A stretch of 64,000 nucleotides of DNA, from contig NZ_JAPNKA010000001.1 of NCBI RefSeq assembly GCF_026626635.1, positions 6,262,001-6,326,000 on the forward strand. The letters run 5' to 3'. Under the pieces are notes generated by a model that was not told the origin of the DNA, made no database searches, and saw only the letters and a program-made list of their open reading frames with translations. Each line of letters begins with the position of its first letter. Position 1 is the stretch's first letter. The translations under genes and the position numbers were made by a program. Source of the stretch: Archangium lansingense. Lineage in GTDB: Bacteria; Myxococcota; Myxococcia; Myxococcales; Myxococcaceae. Of the stretch, positions 1-8,390 are shown piece by piece.

Positions 1-828
1 GCCGAGCTCCACGCGGCCCACATCCTTCACGCGCACGAGCTTGCCGTCCGTGTTGCGCATCAGGACGATGTCGCCGAACTCCTCGGGCTCGACGAGCCGG
101 CCGCGCGCGCGTACGGCGATCTGATAGGGCTGCTCGTCTGTGGACGGGGGCTGGCCCACCTGGCCCGCGGCCACCTGGAGGTTCTGCTCCTGCAGCGCCC
201 GCACCACGTCCTGGGGGGTGAGGCCGCGGCGTGCCAGCTCGGTCGGGTCCAACCACAGGCGCATGGAGAACTTGCGCTCGCCGAAGATGCGCACGTCGCC
301 CACGCCGCGCACGCGCTTGATGGCGTCCTTCAGGTTCACGTCGGCGTAGTTGCTGAGGAAGCTCGCGTCGTAGCGGTTGTCCGGGCTGGACAGGCCGAGC
401 GTCAGCAGCATCTGGCTGGAGGCCTTGTTGACGACGATGCCCGTCTGGTTCACCTGGGCGGGCAGGCGCGAGGCGGCGCGGCTCACGCGGTTCTGCACGT
501 CCACGGCCGCCACCTCGATGTCGCGCGTGGGCTCGAAGGTGACGGTGATCTGGCTGGTGCCGTCATTGCTGCTGGTGGAGGTGATGTAGCGCATGCCCTC
601 CACGCCGTTGAGCTCCTGCTCGATCGGGATGGTGACGGCGCTCTCCACGACCTCGGCGCTCGCGCCCACGTAGGTGCTGGTGACGGTCACCTGGGGCGGC
701 GCGAGATCCGGGTACTGCGCGATGGGAAGGGTGGGAATGGCGATCAGTCCCACCAGCGTCAGCAGGATGGAGCAGACGGCCGCGAAGACGGGCCTGCGGA
801 TGAAGAAGTCGACGAACACGGCGTTCAA
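1..828 (-). CDS. RND efflux transporter permease (AcrB/MexB, HAE1 family), C-terminus outside window
   Basis: Inner-membrane proton/drug antiporter subunit of a tripartite efflux pump. Only the N-terminal ~275 residues lie in the window; the gene continues past base 1. The start shows the conserved first transmembrane segment (VFVDFFIRRPVFA, then a hydrophobic stretch ending IAQYPDLAPPQVTV), followed by porter-domain hallmarks (YVGASAEVVESAV, NGVEGMRYI, ARLPAQV, GDVRIFGE). These match AcrB-like pumps rather than CusA-type metal pumps. No in-frame ATG exists: the likely start is TTG at 828, giving MNAVFVDFF, or GTG at 819, which has GAGG 11 bases upstream. It is third in the operon after the outer-membrane factor and the adaptor, with about 70 bases between adaptor stop and this start. 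Substrate cannot be read from this fragment. Confidence 0.9.
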   Translation of the reverse strand, partial: MNAVFVDFFIRRPVFAAVCSILLTLVGLIAIPTLPIAQYPDLAPPQVTVTSTYVGASAEVVESAVTIPIEQELNGVEGMRYITSTSSNDGTSQITVTFEPTRDIEVAAVDVQNRVSRAASRLPAQVNQTGIVVNKASSQMLLTLGLSSPDNRYDASFLSNYADVNLKDAIKRVRGVGDVRIFGERKFSMRLWLDPTELARRGLTPQDVVRALQEQNLQVAAGQVGQPPSTDEQPYQIAVRARGRLVEPEEFGDIVLMRNTDGKLVRVKDVGRVELG

Positions 829-897
829 GCCCTCATTTTTTCTGCTGTGGCCGGGCCCCGCTCCCCTCCCCAGGGCGCCCGGTCCTGCTCAATGCTT

Positions 898-2055
898 TCA
901 GCGGCTGCCGCCGGCGGGTCCTCCACCGCCTTGGGTGTCCTGCGCGGCTCGGACGGGCGCGGGCGCGGGCTTCACCTTCACTTGTGCGCCGTGACGCAGC
1001 GCCTGCAGCGAGGTGACGGCCACCTGCTCGCCCTCCTTCAGCCCGCCCTCCACCACGTAGGCCATCTCCCCGAGCGTCCCGAGCTTGACCGGGCGGCGCT
1101 CCACCACCGTCTGGCCTTCCTTCTGCGTCACCACGAGGGCGAAGGGCTGGCCGCTCTGGCGCACCACCGCGAGCGCGGGCAGCTGCAGGGCCTGGCGGGT
1201 GGAGTAGACGAGGCGTGCACGCACCAGCTCGCTGGGGCGCAGGCCCACGGTGTTGCGGAAGGCGGCCTTGACCTCGACGAGCTGGGTGCGCGGATCCGCC
1301 TGGGGGGCCACGAAGAAGATGGGGCTGGAGATCAGCACCTTGCCCTGCGAGTCGAGCACCTCGAGCGGCGTCTCGGGGCGCAGCGAGCGGGCGCGCTCGG
1401 AGGGCACCGACACGCTCACCTCGAGCACGTCCGCCTGGGCCACGCTGGTGAGGGGCGTGGTGGCGCTCACGAAGTCGCCTACGCGGACCAGCACGTCACC
1501 GACGGTTCCAGCGAAGGGGGCGCGCACCGTGTTGAACTGCAGCTGCACCTCGCGCTGGGTCTCCGTGGCGGCGGCGGCGCGCGTGTTGGCTTCCAGTGCC
1601 TCCACCTGGGCCCGGGCCTGCTCCAACTCCTGAGCGCTCGCCAGCCCCTCCTTATAGAGAGACTCGATGCGGGCGCGCGTGCGGCGGGCCTGCTCCAGGT
1701 TCACCTCGGAGGAGGTTCGCTGGGCGCGAGCCGTCTCGAGCGCCGCCGTCTCCACGCGTGAGTCCACGTCGATGAGGGGGGCGCCGGCCTCCACCTTCTG
1801 GCCCGGGCGCACGTGGATGCGGCGCACGTAGCCGGCCACCTGGGGCAGCACGTTGACGCTCTGCCGCGACAGCAGGCTCCCGAGGTACTCGCTGGTATCG
1901 CGCACCTCGCTGGGGGCCAGCTGCACCACTTCAATTTCTCGGGGTGGGGGAGCAGCCTTGGCCGCGGGCTTGCCACCGCAGCCAGAGACTCCCGCCACGA
2001 GGGCGGCACCCCACACTCCCACAACCAGCGCCTTCAGGGGGCGTACCCTTCTCAC
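898..2055 (-). CDS. RND efflux periplasmic adaptor lipoprotein (AcrA/MexA family)
   Basis: Membrane fusion protein linking the RND pump to the outer-membrane channel. About 385 residues. An N-terminal signal ends in a lipobox-like AGVSGC, so it is probably lipid-anchored facing the periplasm. Domains in order: barrel-sandwich/lipoyl half (VNVLPQVAGYVRRIHVRPGQKVEAGAPL), an alpha-helical hairpin rich in Glu, Ala and Arg, the second lipoyl half (VRAPFAGTVGDVLVRVGDFV), then beta-barrel and membrane-proximal parts (YVVEGGLKEGEQVAV). I chose GTG at 2055 because it overlaps the stop of the upstream outer-membrane factor as GTGA; a GTG at 2064 is also possible. The C-terminus is a low-complexity Gly/Pro/Ala tail. 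Length and domains are normal for the family. Confidence 0.93.
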   Translation of the reverse strand: MRRVRPLKALVVGVWGAALVAGVSGCGGKPAAKAAPPPREIEVVQLAPSEVRDTSEYLGSLLSRQSVNVLPQVAGYVRRIHVRPGQKVEAGAPLIDVDSRVETAALETARAQRTSSEVNLEQARRTRARIESLYKEGLASAQELEQARAQVEALEANTRAAAATETQREVQLQFNTVRAPFAGTVGDVLVRVGDFVSATTPLTSVAQADVLEVSVSVPSERARSLRPETPLEVLDSQGKVLISSPIFFVAPQADPRTQLVEVKAAFRNTVGLRPSELVRARLVYSTRQALQLPALAVVRQSGQPFALVVTQKEGQTVVERRPVKLGTLGEMAYVVEGGLKEGEQVAVTSLQALRHGAQVKVKPAPAPVRAAQDTQGGGGPAGGSR

Positions 2056-3437
2056 CAGTCGCACCGGGCCTCCGTCAAGAATGCGTCCAGGCGCGCCTGG
2101 ACAAGCTCGAATTCACGCAGGGCCAGTGCCAGCTCCGCCTGGCGCAGGGCTGCCCCGCTCTGTACCAACTCCAGGCTGCTGCCTCGGCCCACCTCGAAGG
2201 CTCGCCGGGTGAGCTGGTCGGTCTTCGCGGACAGCTCCCGCGACTCGGCCGCCGTCTTCACCAGGGACTCGGCCACCTCCACACTCCGCCGGGCGCGCGC
2301 CACCTCCACCTCCACATCGCGCCGGGTACGCTCAAGCGTCTCGGCCGCCTGCTGCTCCAAACCCGCGCGCTCGCGAACGATTCCCGCCCGTCCGCCTCCC
2401 TCCCAGATTGGCACCGACAGGACGGCGGCGATGCTCCAGGTGGCCACCCGCGCGGGGCCGGGATCGGTGGTGAAGGCGTTGAGGTTGCTGTTGATGCCGA
2501 GCGTGGGCAGGTAGCCGGCGGAGGCCTGACGCTTGCTCTCGCGGGCCGACTCCACCTGGGTGCGCGCGGCCTCCAGATCCGGCCGCTCGCTCAGGGCCTT
2601 CAGTGGGGTGCAGGCGGACTGGGTCTGCTCCACCAGTCCCTGAAGTTGGAAGGACGTGCTCACGCCCACCTGCTGGGGCAGGCCCAGGGCCAGGCCGAGC
2701 GCCTCGCGGGCCCGACGCAGCTGCTCGTCACCGGAGATGAGCGACTGCCGGGCAATCTCTACGTCCTGGCGCACGCGCACCACGTCCAGCTGGTTGCCCG
2801 CGCCCAGCTCCAGGGAACGCTGGGCCAGCGCCGCGCGCTCGAGGGCCCGGCGCAGACCCACGCGGTTGATCTCCGCGGCTCGCTCGGCGGCCACGGTGGC
2901 CACCAGGGTGCGCGCCAGCCCCAGGGTGAGGCGACGTTGCACGTCCTGGAGGTTCGCCTTGGCGCTGTCCTCGGCCGACGAGGCGGATGACAGCCCTCGC
3001 CAGGCGCTGACGTCCACCACCGACTGCGACAGCGACACGGAGCCGCTCACCAGCGGCACGGTGGGCCGGAGCTCGCCCCCGGTCTGTACGAAGAGCGGAG
3101 AGCCCGAGAGCCCCACGGGGACGTCGGGGTTGAGCAGATCGGTGGCGATACCCGCCGACAAGCGGCCATTGGGCAGAAGCGTCGCCAGGGCCTGCCGCCA
3201 CCGGCCTTCCGCGCGCGTGACGTTGGACTCGGCGATGCGGAGATCCGTGGAGCGCTCGCGCACCAGTCCGAGCGCCTCTTCCCAGGTCCCCACTTGCTTC
3301 GGGGCGGGGGGCGCGGGGGCGAGCATCGGATCGTCCACCTGAGGCTGAAAGGGGGACGGGGCCGGCAGGAGTGGATCCTGGGCCAGGGCGGGGCCCGCGG
3401 TGAGTACCAGGACGAGGAGGGCGATACGGGAGGTCAT
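2052..3437 (-). CDS. Outer-membrane efflux channel (TolC/OprM family)
   Basis: Outer-membrane factor of the tripartite pump, forming a trimeric exit duct. 461 residues from the ATG at 3437, which begins a clear signal peptide (MTSRIALLVLVLTAGPALA, cleaved before QDP). The body shows two OEP repeats with long amphipathic helices, the first around GTWEEALGLVRERSTDL and the second around LKALSERPDLEAARTQVE, matching the family's internal duplication. No lipobox Cys follows the signal, so this is TolC-like rather than a lipoprotein OprM type. An upstream in-frame ATG at 3539 would run through the promoter/operator region and is rejected. First gene of the operon; its stop overlaps the adaptor start. 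Confidence 0.92.
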   Translation of the reverse strand: MTSRIALLVLVLTAGPALAQDPLLPAPSPFQPQVDDPMLAPAPPAPKQVGTWEEALGLVRERSTDLRIAESNVTRAEGRWRQALATLLPNGRLSAGIATDLLNPDVPVGLSGSPLFVQTGGELRPTVPLVSGSVSLSQSVVDVSAWRGLSSASSAEDSAKANLQDVQRRLTLGLARTLVATVAAERAAEINRVGLRRALERAALAQRSLELGAGNQLDVVRVRQDVEIARQSLISGDEQLRRAREALGLALGLPQQVGVSTSFQLQGLVEQTQSACTPLKALSERPDLEAARTQVESARESKRQASAGYLPTLGINSNLNAFTTDPGPARVATWSIAAVLSVPIWEGGGRAGIVRERAGLEQQAAETLERTRRDVEVEVARARRSVEVAESLVKTAAESRELSAKTDQLTRRAFEVGRGSSLELVQSGAALRQAELALALREFELVQARLDAFLTEARCDW

Positions 3438-3488
3438 GCCAGGGGGAACCAGAAGAAATCGGGTGTCGCGAGTGCTGTCCGGTTGCCC

Positions 3489-3551
3489 CCTATAACGGCC
3501 AGCATTTTCGGTGTCATTGACAATTGTTGTATGCAGCAATCATTGTATAGG
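3489..3551. promoter_or_regulatory. Divergent promoter and MarR-type operator for the efflux operon and its regulator
   Basis: AT-rich gap between the divergent outer-membrane factor and regulator genes. On the minus strand ATGACA (3517-3512) and TATAGG (3494-3489), 17 bases apart, form a good sigma-70-like promoter about 45 bases before the efflux start. On the plus strand TTGACA (3517-3522) overlaps it by one base, with weak -10 candidates near 3541-3551. Immediately after lies an 18-base imperfect palindrome, ATTGTTGTATGCAGCAAT (3523-3540, 14 of 18 positions symmetric), typical in size for MarR-family sites. A regulator bound there would cover the plus-strand promoter and abut the efflux -35, so both autoregulation and efflux repression are expected. 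Promoter and operator roles are inferred. Confidence 0.6.
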
Positions 3552-3555
3552 GGAA

Positions 3556-4011
3556 ATGACCCTCGCCGAGCAAGTGGGAACCCTGAGGCGGACCCTGTAC
3601 CGGCTGCTCAGCCGCCAGCTGAGTGGCCGTACGCGCCGGCCCTTCAATCAGTTACTGGCCATGAAGAACATCGCCCTGAGCGGGGTCCGCACTCAGGCGG
3701 AGCTCGCCGAGCGGCTGCTGATGGATCCGCCGGCGGTGAGCCGCCTGGTGGATCGGCTGGAAGAGGATGGATTGGTGAAGCGCTGCGCGGGGGAGGATCG
3801 CCGCTGCGTCCGGCTGGAGGCGACCGACGCGAGCCGGGCGGAGCTGGAGGTGCTGAAAGAGGAGGCGGCGCGCCTGGATGAGGATGCTGCCAGGTACCTG
3901 ACGCCCGAGGAGATGACGGAGCTGAAGCGCCTGCTGGAGAAGGTACAGGCGGGGCTGTCGCAGTCGCATGCCGCCGCACAGCAGCCCGTCGAGGGCGAGT
4001 CTCACGGCTGA
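3556..4011 (+). CDS. MarR-family transcriptional regulator
   Basis: Winged-helix DNA-binding repressor, 151 residues, usual for MarR proteins. The helix-turn-helix and wing are visible: TQAELAERLLMDPPAVSRLVDRLEEDGLVKR, then CAGEDRRCVRLEATD with the Asp-Arg-Arg wing tip typical of the family. N- and C-terminal helices would form the dimer interface. ATG at 3556 is chosen because it follows AGGGGAA; an ATG at 3511 would lie within the promoter. Divergent from the RND operon, so it most likely represses efflux and itself until a ligand releases it. Two Cys near the wing (KRCAGEDRRC) could be redox-sensitive, but this is speculation. Confidence 0.92.
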   Translation: MTLAEQVGTLRRTLYRLLSRQLSGRTRRPFNQLLAMKNIALSGVRTQAELAERLLMDPPAVSRLVDRLEEDGLVKRCAGEDRRCVRLEATDASRAELEVLKEEAARLDEDAARYLTPEEMTELKRLLEKVQAGLSQSHAAAQQPVEGESHG

Positions 4012-4030
4012 GGGGGGCGAAGGGCCCGCG

Positions 4031-5335
4031 CTAGTCCGGCCGGAGGCTGGTGGTGGCCCCTTGCAGGTTCAGCAGCTCGAAGGAGCCCGTGGGCGCGAAG
4101 GCTGTGACGAGCAGCACCTTGTCGCCCGTCTTGTAGAGCGAGACCTCGAACAGGAACGGCTTACCGTTGCGCGCCGCGCCCCCGGTGAGGGTGGCGACAC
4201 TCGCATCCTGGAGCGGGGTGCCGTTGTCGGAGGTCTCGGCGAGCTGGAAGTCGGGGTACTGCACCCGCAGGTTGCGCAGCTCCAGATCCCTCGCCTCCTT
4301 CAGGTTGGCCGTCTCCGCCTCGTTCCAGCGGTGCACGGCCACCAGCAGGCTCGCGGCGTGCTCCGGCTGAGACAGCCACAAGTCGACGCTGCCGTCCGGC
4401 GTCCGGGCCACCTCGCCCTTACGGCGGTACCAGCCATTGGAGGGCACGCGCAGCTTGTAGGGGTGGCGCTCGCCGACGATGGACTCGGCCTCGCCGAGCT
4501 GGCGCCCCTCGAGGTCAGGCCGCAGGGCGATCCGGGCCCGGTCGCTCAGGGGCTGGATGGTGGAGAGCCGGTTGAAGCCGATGAGCTCCACCGCCGCGCT
4601 GAGCAGCACGGCGGTGAGGCCAACGCCAGCGAGGAAGGACGAGGGCTTGCCCCAGACGAGCACCAGCGTGCCGCAGGAGAAGGCGAACACGACGAGGGTG
4701 AAGAGGTACTGGGCCTGGTAGAGGCTCATGCCTCCGAACAGGAACATGCCGACCACCAGCCGGACGAAGGCGACGGGGCGCAGCTGTGTCTTCCCGCGGA
4801 GGAAGCTGATGCCCAGAAATGCGTCGAGGCCCATGCCGACGAGCGTCCCCGCGAGCTGGGCCGCCCGGAGCGAGGCATTCGTCGACACGGAGGGGAGGAA
4901 GAGGAACTCGAACAGGTGGAGGACCGCGTTCCCCAGCAGGATGGCGCCGGCGACGGCAAGCGCGGTGCTCGCCCCGGAGGAGGGGGCAGCCTCGGGCTCC
5001 GGCTCGGAGAGGGGGACGCTCTGCCGGGCGGGAGCGGGCTCCAGGGACGGGATGTACTCCACGTTGGGCCTGTACTCCGGCTCACGGGCAGGCGGGGGAG
5101 CGACGGGGGTGCTCACCGGGGAGACGCGGATGGCGGGGACGTTCGCGACGGGCGTGATGGCGCGATCCGAGACGCTCGGTGCGGAGGCCCGGGGTATGGC
5201 GGGGACGCTCGGGATGGCCGCGGAAGAGGCGCGGGAGGCCGTCGAGGTCCGGCCGCAGCGGGGGCAGAGGCTCTGGGCCCTGGGCCTGTGCTTGAGTCCG
5301 CAGTGGGGGCAGTTGATCCAGTTACCGTCGTCCAC
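4031..5335 (-). CDS. Zinc-ribbon N-terminal multi-pass membrane protein of unknown function
   Basis: 434 residues from a GTG at 5335 preceded by GGAAGGGG. The first 30 residues hold a small zinc ribbon (CPHC at 9-12 and CPRC near 24-27). A Ser/Ala/Pro-rich disordered stretch follows to about residue 125, then about four to five hydrophobic segments (for example ALAVAGAILLGNAVLHLFEF and FLAGVGLTAVLLSAAVELIG) to about residue 265. The remaining soluble C-terminal domain has no motif I recognise. Cytoplasmic zinc ribbon plus membrane core plus tail domain is common in myxobacterial hypothetical proteins. It is convergent with the regulator, only 19 bases apart. Function unknown. Confidence 0.8.
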   Translation of the reverse strand: MDDGNWINCPHCGLKHRPRAQSLCPRCGRTSTASRASSAAIPSVPAIPRASAPSVSDRAITPVANVPAIRVSPVSTPVAPPPAREPEYRPNVEYIPSLEPAPARQSVPLSEPEPEAAPSSGASTALAVAGAILLGNAVLHLFEFLFLPSVSTNASLRAAQLAGTLVGMGLDAFLGISFLRGKTQLRPVAFVRLVVGMFLFGGMSLYQAQYLFTLVVFAFSCGTLVLVWGKPSSFLAGVGLTAVLLSAAVELIGFNRLSTIQPLSDRARIALRPDLEGRQLGEAESIVGERHPYKLRVPSNGWYRRKGEVARTPDGSVDLWLSQPEHAASLLVAVHRWNEAETANLKEARDLELRNLRVQYPDFQLAETSDNGTPLQDASVATLTGGAARNGKPFLFEVSLYKTGDKVLLVTAFAPTGSFELLNLQGATTSLRPD

Positions 5336-5510
5336 CGTATCCCCTTCCTGGTCGTCCTCGGAGTTGCGGTCGCAGGGGGTACCGACTCGTGTCTTCTAAC
5401 AGAGTGGGAGGGCCGGGAGATAGGTGGTCCCCCGACGATCTGTGCGTGGATGTCGTCCGCCCGATGGAACGCTCAGCCCTACTTCGACCTTCCGGCCTGG
5501 GTGGCCTCCG

Positions 5511-6233
5511 TCACGCCAGGTTGTGGAAGACCCGCTGGACGTCCTCGTCCTGCTCGAGTGCGTCCACCAGCTCGAGGATCTCCTTGGCCTTGTCCTCGGG
5601 CAGCTCGATGAGGTTCTGGGCGATGTACTCGGACTCCGAGGACAGGGGGTGGATGCCCCGTGCTTCGATGGCGGCCTGGAGCTGCCCGAAGTCGTTGAAA
5701 GCGCAGCGGATGATGATCTGCTTCTCACCCTTCTCGCCGGTGCCTTCTCCCATCTCCTGCAACCCGTGATCGATGAGGTCCAGCTCGAGCGCCTCCAGAT
5801 CCAACCCCTCGGGGGCGAGCCGGAACACGCCCATGCGCTGGAACATATAGGCCACGCTGCCGCTGTTGCCCATGTTGCCGCCCCAGTCCTTGAAGTGCAT
5901 GCGGACGTTGGCGACGGTGCGCACCACGTTGTCGGTCGCGGTCTCCACCATGACGGCGATGCCGTGCGGCGCGTAGCCTTCGTAGAGGACGACCTCGTAC
6001 TCCTTGGCGTCCTGGCCGCTGGCGCGCTTGATGGCGGCCTCGACCTTGTCCTTGGGCATGTTCGCGGCGCGGGCGTTCTGAAACGCTCGGCGGAGGGCCG
6101 GGTTGTTGTCCGGGCTGGGGCCTCCAGCCTTCACCGCGATGGCGATGTCCTTGCTGATCCGCGTGAAGATCTTCGCCATCTTGTTCCAGCGGGCGAACAT
6201 CGTGGTCTTGCGGGTTTCGAAAATGCGTCCCAT
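5511..6233 (-). CDS. YebC/PmpR-family protein
   Basis: 240 residues, usual for the YebC family of regulators and translation-associated factors. Visible signatures are MGRIFETRK at the N-terminus, ARWNKMAKIFTRISKDI, the core NMPKDKVEAAIKRASG, YEGYAPHGIAVMVE, and NVRMHFKDWGGNMGNSGSVAYMF. The start MGRIFETRK rather than AGHSKWANIKHRK places it in the shorter-headed paralogue group (YeeN-like) rather than the RuvC-linked classic YebC. It lies downstream of typA on the same strand, separated by a strong stem-loop, so it may be transcribed separately. Family members have been linked both to DNA-binding regulation and to relief of ribosome stalling; the sequence alone does not decide between these. 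Confidence 0.9.
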   Translation of the reverse strand: MGRIFETRKTTMFARWNKMAKIFTRISKDIAIAVKAGGPSPDNNPALRRAFQNARAANMPKDKVEAAIKRASGQDAKEYEVVLYEGYAPHGIAVMVETATDNVVRTVANVRMHFKDWGGNMGNSGSVAYMFQRMGVFRLAPEGLDLEALELDLIDHGLQEMGEGTGEKGEKQIIIRCAFNDFGQLQAAIEARGIHPLSSESEYIAQNLIELPEDKAKEILELVDALEQDEDVQRVFHNLA

Positions 6234-6341
6234 GGGCCGGAGAATGGCCGAGCCCCCGGGTCTCCTTCAAGGCCGGCAAATGCAAAGAGGGCCGCGGGTA
6301 GGGGTCCTCTAGACCCTCACCCCGGCCCTCTCTCCCAGAGG

Positions 6342-6373
6342 GAGAGGGTGCTCGGAACCCGAGACACCCTCTC
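6342..6373 (-). terminator. Strong stem-loop downstream of typA
   Basis: A 14-bp hairpin starts 9 bases after the typA stop: GAGAGGGTG (6342-6350) pairs with CACCCTCTC (6365-6373), and CTCGG (6351-6355) with CCGAG (6359-6363), with one bulged A and an AAC loop. There is no U-tract, as usual in GC-rich genomes. A second overlapping hairpin arm (6326-6336 with 6340-6348) follows on the minus strand. Seventeen bases of this element recur at 26408-26424, also at a gene end. Confidence 0.6.
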
Positions 6374-6382
6374 GCTGGTGGA

Positions 6383-8224
6383 CTACGCCTCGCCGCGCTC
6401 CTCGCGCTTGCGGTCACGCTCGGCACGGTAACGCTCGCCCGAGCTCAGCGCCTTCTTGCGCATGCGCACCGACTTCGGCGTCACCTCTACCAGCTCGTCG
6501 TCGGCGATCCACTCCAGCGCCTTCTCCAGCCCCATCTCGCGCGGCGGCGTGAGGATGACGTTCTCGTCGCGGCCCGCCGCTCGGATGTTCGTCAGCTTCT
6601 TCTCGCGGCACGCGTTCACGTTCAGCTCCGACGGGTGCACGTGCTCGCCGATGATCATCCCCTCGTAGATCGTCACTCCCGCGCCCACGAAGAGATGGCC
6701 ACGCTCCTGGATGCTGAAGAGCGCGTAGGGCACCGTCTCGCCCAGGCGGTCCGACACGATGGCGCCGTTGGCCCGCTTCGGGATGTAGCCGAACCACGGC
6801 TCGTACCCGTCGAACTGGCTGCTCATGATGCCCTCACCGCGCGTGATGGTGAGGAACTCCGAGCGGAAGCCGATGAGGCCACGCGCCGGAATGCGGAACA
6901 CCAGGCGCGTGCGCCCACCGCCCAGCTGCGACATGTCCGACATGCGGCCCTTGCGGGGCCCCAGGCGCTCCGTCACCACGCCTACGCTGCCCTCGGGCAC
7001 GTCGCAGAACATCAGCTCCATCGGCTCGTGCAGCACGCCGTCGACCGTCTTCGTCACCGGCTCCGGGTTGGAGGCCGTCAGCTCGTAGCCCTCGCGGCGC
7101 ATCGTCTCGATGATGACCGCGAGCTGGAGCTCGCCACGGCCCACCACGCGGAAGGCGTCCGGCATCTCCGTGTCCTCCACGCGGATGGACACGTTGCGGT
7201 AGGCCTCACGGTACAGGCGCTCGCGCAGGTTGCGGCTGGTGACGTACTTGCCCTCCTTGCCCGCCAGCGGCCCGTCGTTGACCTTGAAGATCATCATCAT
7301 CGTGGGCTCGTCCACGGTGATGCGCGGCAGCGCCACCGGCTTCTCCACGTCGGCGATGGTGTCGCCGATGGAGATGGCCTCGATGCCGGCGATGGAGACG
7401 ATCTCTCCGGGGCCCGCGTCCGCGATCTCCGTGCGCTTGAGGCCCTGGAAGCCGTACAGCTTCACGATCTTGCCCTGCTCCACCTTGCCACCGTCGCGCA
7501 TCACCGCCACGGGCATGTTGGGCGTGAGGCGGCCGGACTGGACGCGACCCACCGCGAGGCGGCCCACGTAGTCGTCATAGTCCAGGTTGGCCACCAGCAG
7601 CTGCAGCGGCTCCTGCGTCGGCGCCGGCGGGGGCGAGATGTGCGAGAGGATGGCCTCGAACAGCGGCTCCAGGCTCTTGCCCGGCTGCTCCAGCGAGGGC
7701 GAGCTCTGCCCCTGGCGGGCAACCGTGTACAGCACCGGGAACTCGAGCTGGTGCTCGTCCGCGCCCAGGTCGATGTAGAGCGAGTAGACCTGATCCAGGA
7801 TCTCCTTGGGACGGGCGTCCTGGCGGTCGATCTTGTTGATGACCAGCACCGTCTTCAGGCCCATGCCCAGCGCCTTGCTGAGCACGAAGCGCGTCTGGGG
7901 CAGGGGGCCCTCGGCCGCGTCCACCAGGAGGATGACGCCATCCACCAGGCGCAGACCGCGCTCCACCTCACCGCCGAAGTCCGCGTGGCCCGGGGTGTCG
8001 ATGATGTTGATCTGCTTGCCCTTGTAGGTGACGGCCGTGTTCTTCGCGAGAATCGTAATTCCCTTCTCGCGCTCGAGGTCGTTCGAGTCCATGACCCGCT
8101 CGGTCACGGCTTCGTTGCTGCGGAAGATGCCCGCCTGGCGGAGCATGTGGTCGACGAGGGTGGTCTTGCCATGGTCGACGTGGGCGACGATGGCGACGTT
8201 GCGAATGTTCTCTCGGGCAATCAT
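6383..8224 (-). CDS. typA: Ribosome-associated translational GTPase TypA/BipA
   Basis: 613 residues, close to the 607 of E. coli BipA. GTPase motifs: G1 AHVDHGKT, G2 region EREKGITI, G3 DTPGH, G4 NKID. The later EF-G-like domains III and V and the BipA-specific C-terminal domain follow (GRGELQLAVIIETMRREG, RIPARGLIGFRSEF, GAGVTIYEGMIIGEH, NIRAAGRDENV). It binds 70S ribosomes and supports ribosome assembly and stress or cold adaptation in other bacteria. The start is ATG at 8224 (MIARENIRN); the longer open frame upstream covers the leader and is not conserved-looking. It has a structured leader and a stem-loop just after the stop. Confidence 0.96.
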   Translation of the reverse strand: MIARENIRNVAIVAHVDHGKTTLVDHMLRQAGIFRSNEAVTERVMDSNDLEREKGITILAKNTAVTYKGKQINIIDTPGHADFGGEVERGLRLVDGVILLVDAAEGPLPQTRFVLSKALGMGLKTVLVINKIDRQDARPKEILDQVYSLYIDLGADEHQLEFPVLYTVARQGQSSPSLEQPGKSLEPLFEAILSHISPPPAPTQEPLQLLVANLDYDDYVGRLAVGRVQSGRLTPNMPVAVMRDGGKVEQGKIVKLYGFQGLKRTEIADAGPGEIVSIAGIEAISIGDTIADVEKPVALPRITVDEPTMMMIFKVNDGPLAGKEGKYVTSRNLRERLYREAYRNVSIRVEDTEMPDAFRVVGRGELQLAVIIETMRREGYELTASNPEPVTKTVDGVLHEPMELMFCDVPEGSVGVVTERLGPRKGRMSDMSQLGGGRTRLVFRIPARGLIGFRSEFLTITRGEGIMSSQFDGYEPWFGYIPKRANGAIVSDRLGETVPYALFSIQERGHLFVGAGVTIYEGMIIGEHVHPSELNVNACREKKLTNIRAAGRDENVILTPPREMGLEKALEWIADDELVEVTPKSVRMRKKALSSGERYRAERDRKREERGEA

Positions 8225-8233
8225 GTCGAGGTG

Positions 8234-8320
8234 AGCCGGAGCTGAGTCCTCCGGCTGAGAAAATCGTGAATGGGCAAGACGCCCAGGCCCCGCGGGGGGA
8301 CCCTGTGTGAACCACACAGG
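8234..8320 (-). promoter_or_regulatory. typA leader with two perfect inverted repeats
   Basis: Two perfect 8-bp inverted repeats occur just upstream of typA. The first, AGCCGGAG (8234-8241) and CTCCGGCT (8249-8256) around a 7-base loop, ends 9 bases before the ATG in the transcript and could control ribosome access. The second, CCTGTGTG (8302-8309) and CACACAGG (8313-8320) with an AAC loop, could be an operator, a leader hairpin or the end of the upstream hydrolase transcript. Roles are inferred. Confidence 0.4.
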
Positions 8321-8390
8321 AACGCGGAGGGCGGGCGCTTATATGCCGTGGGTGTTCCGCCTGCAACGTGGCTGGAAGAAAGAAGAGCGG

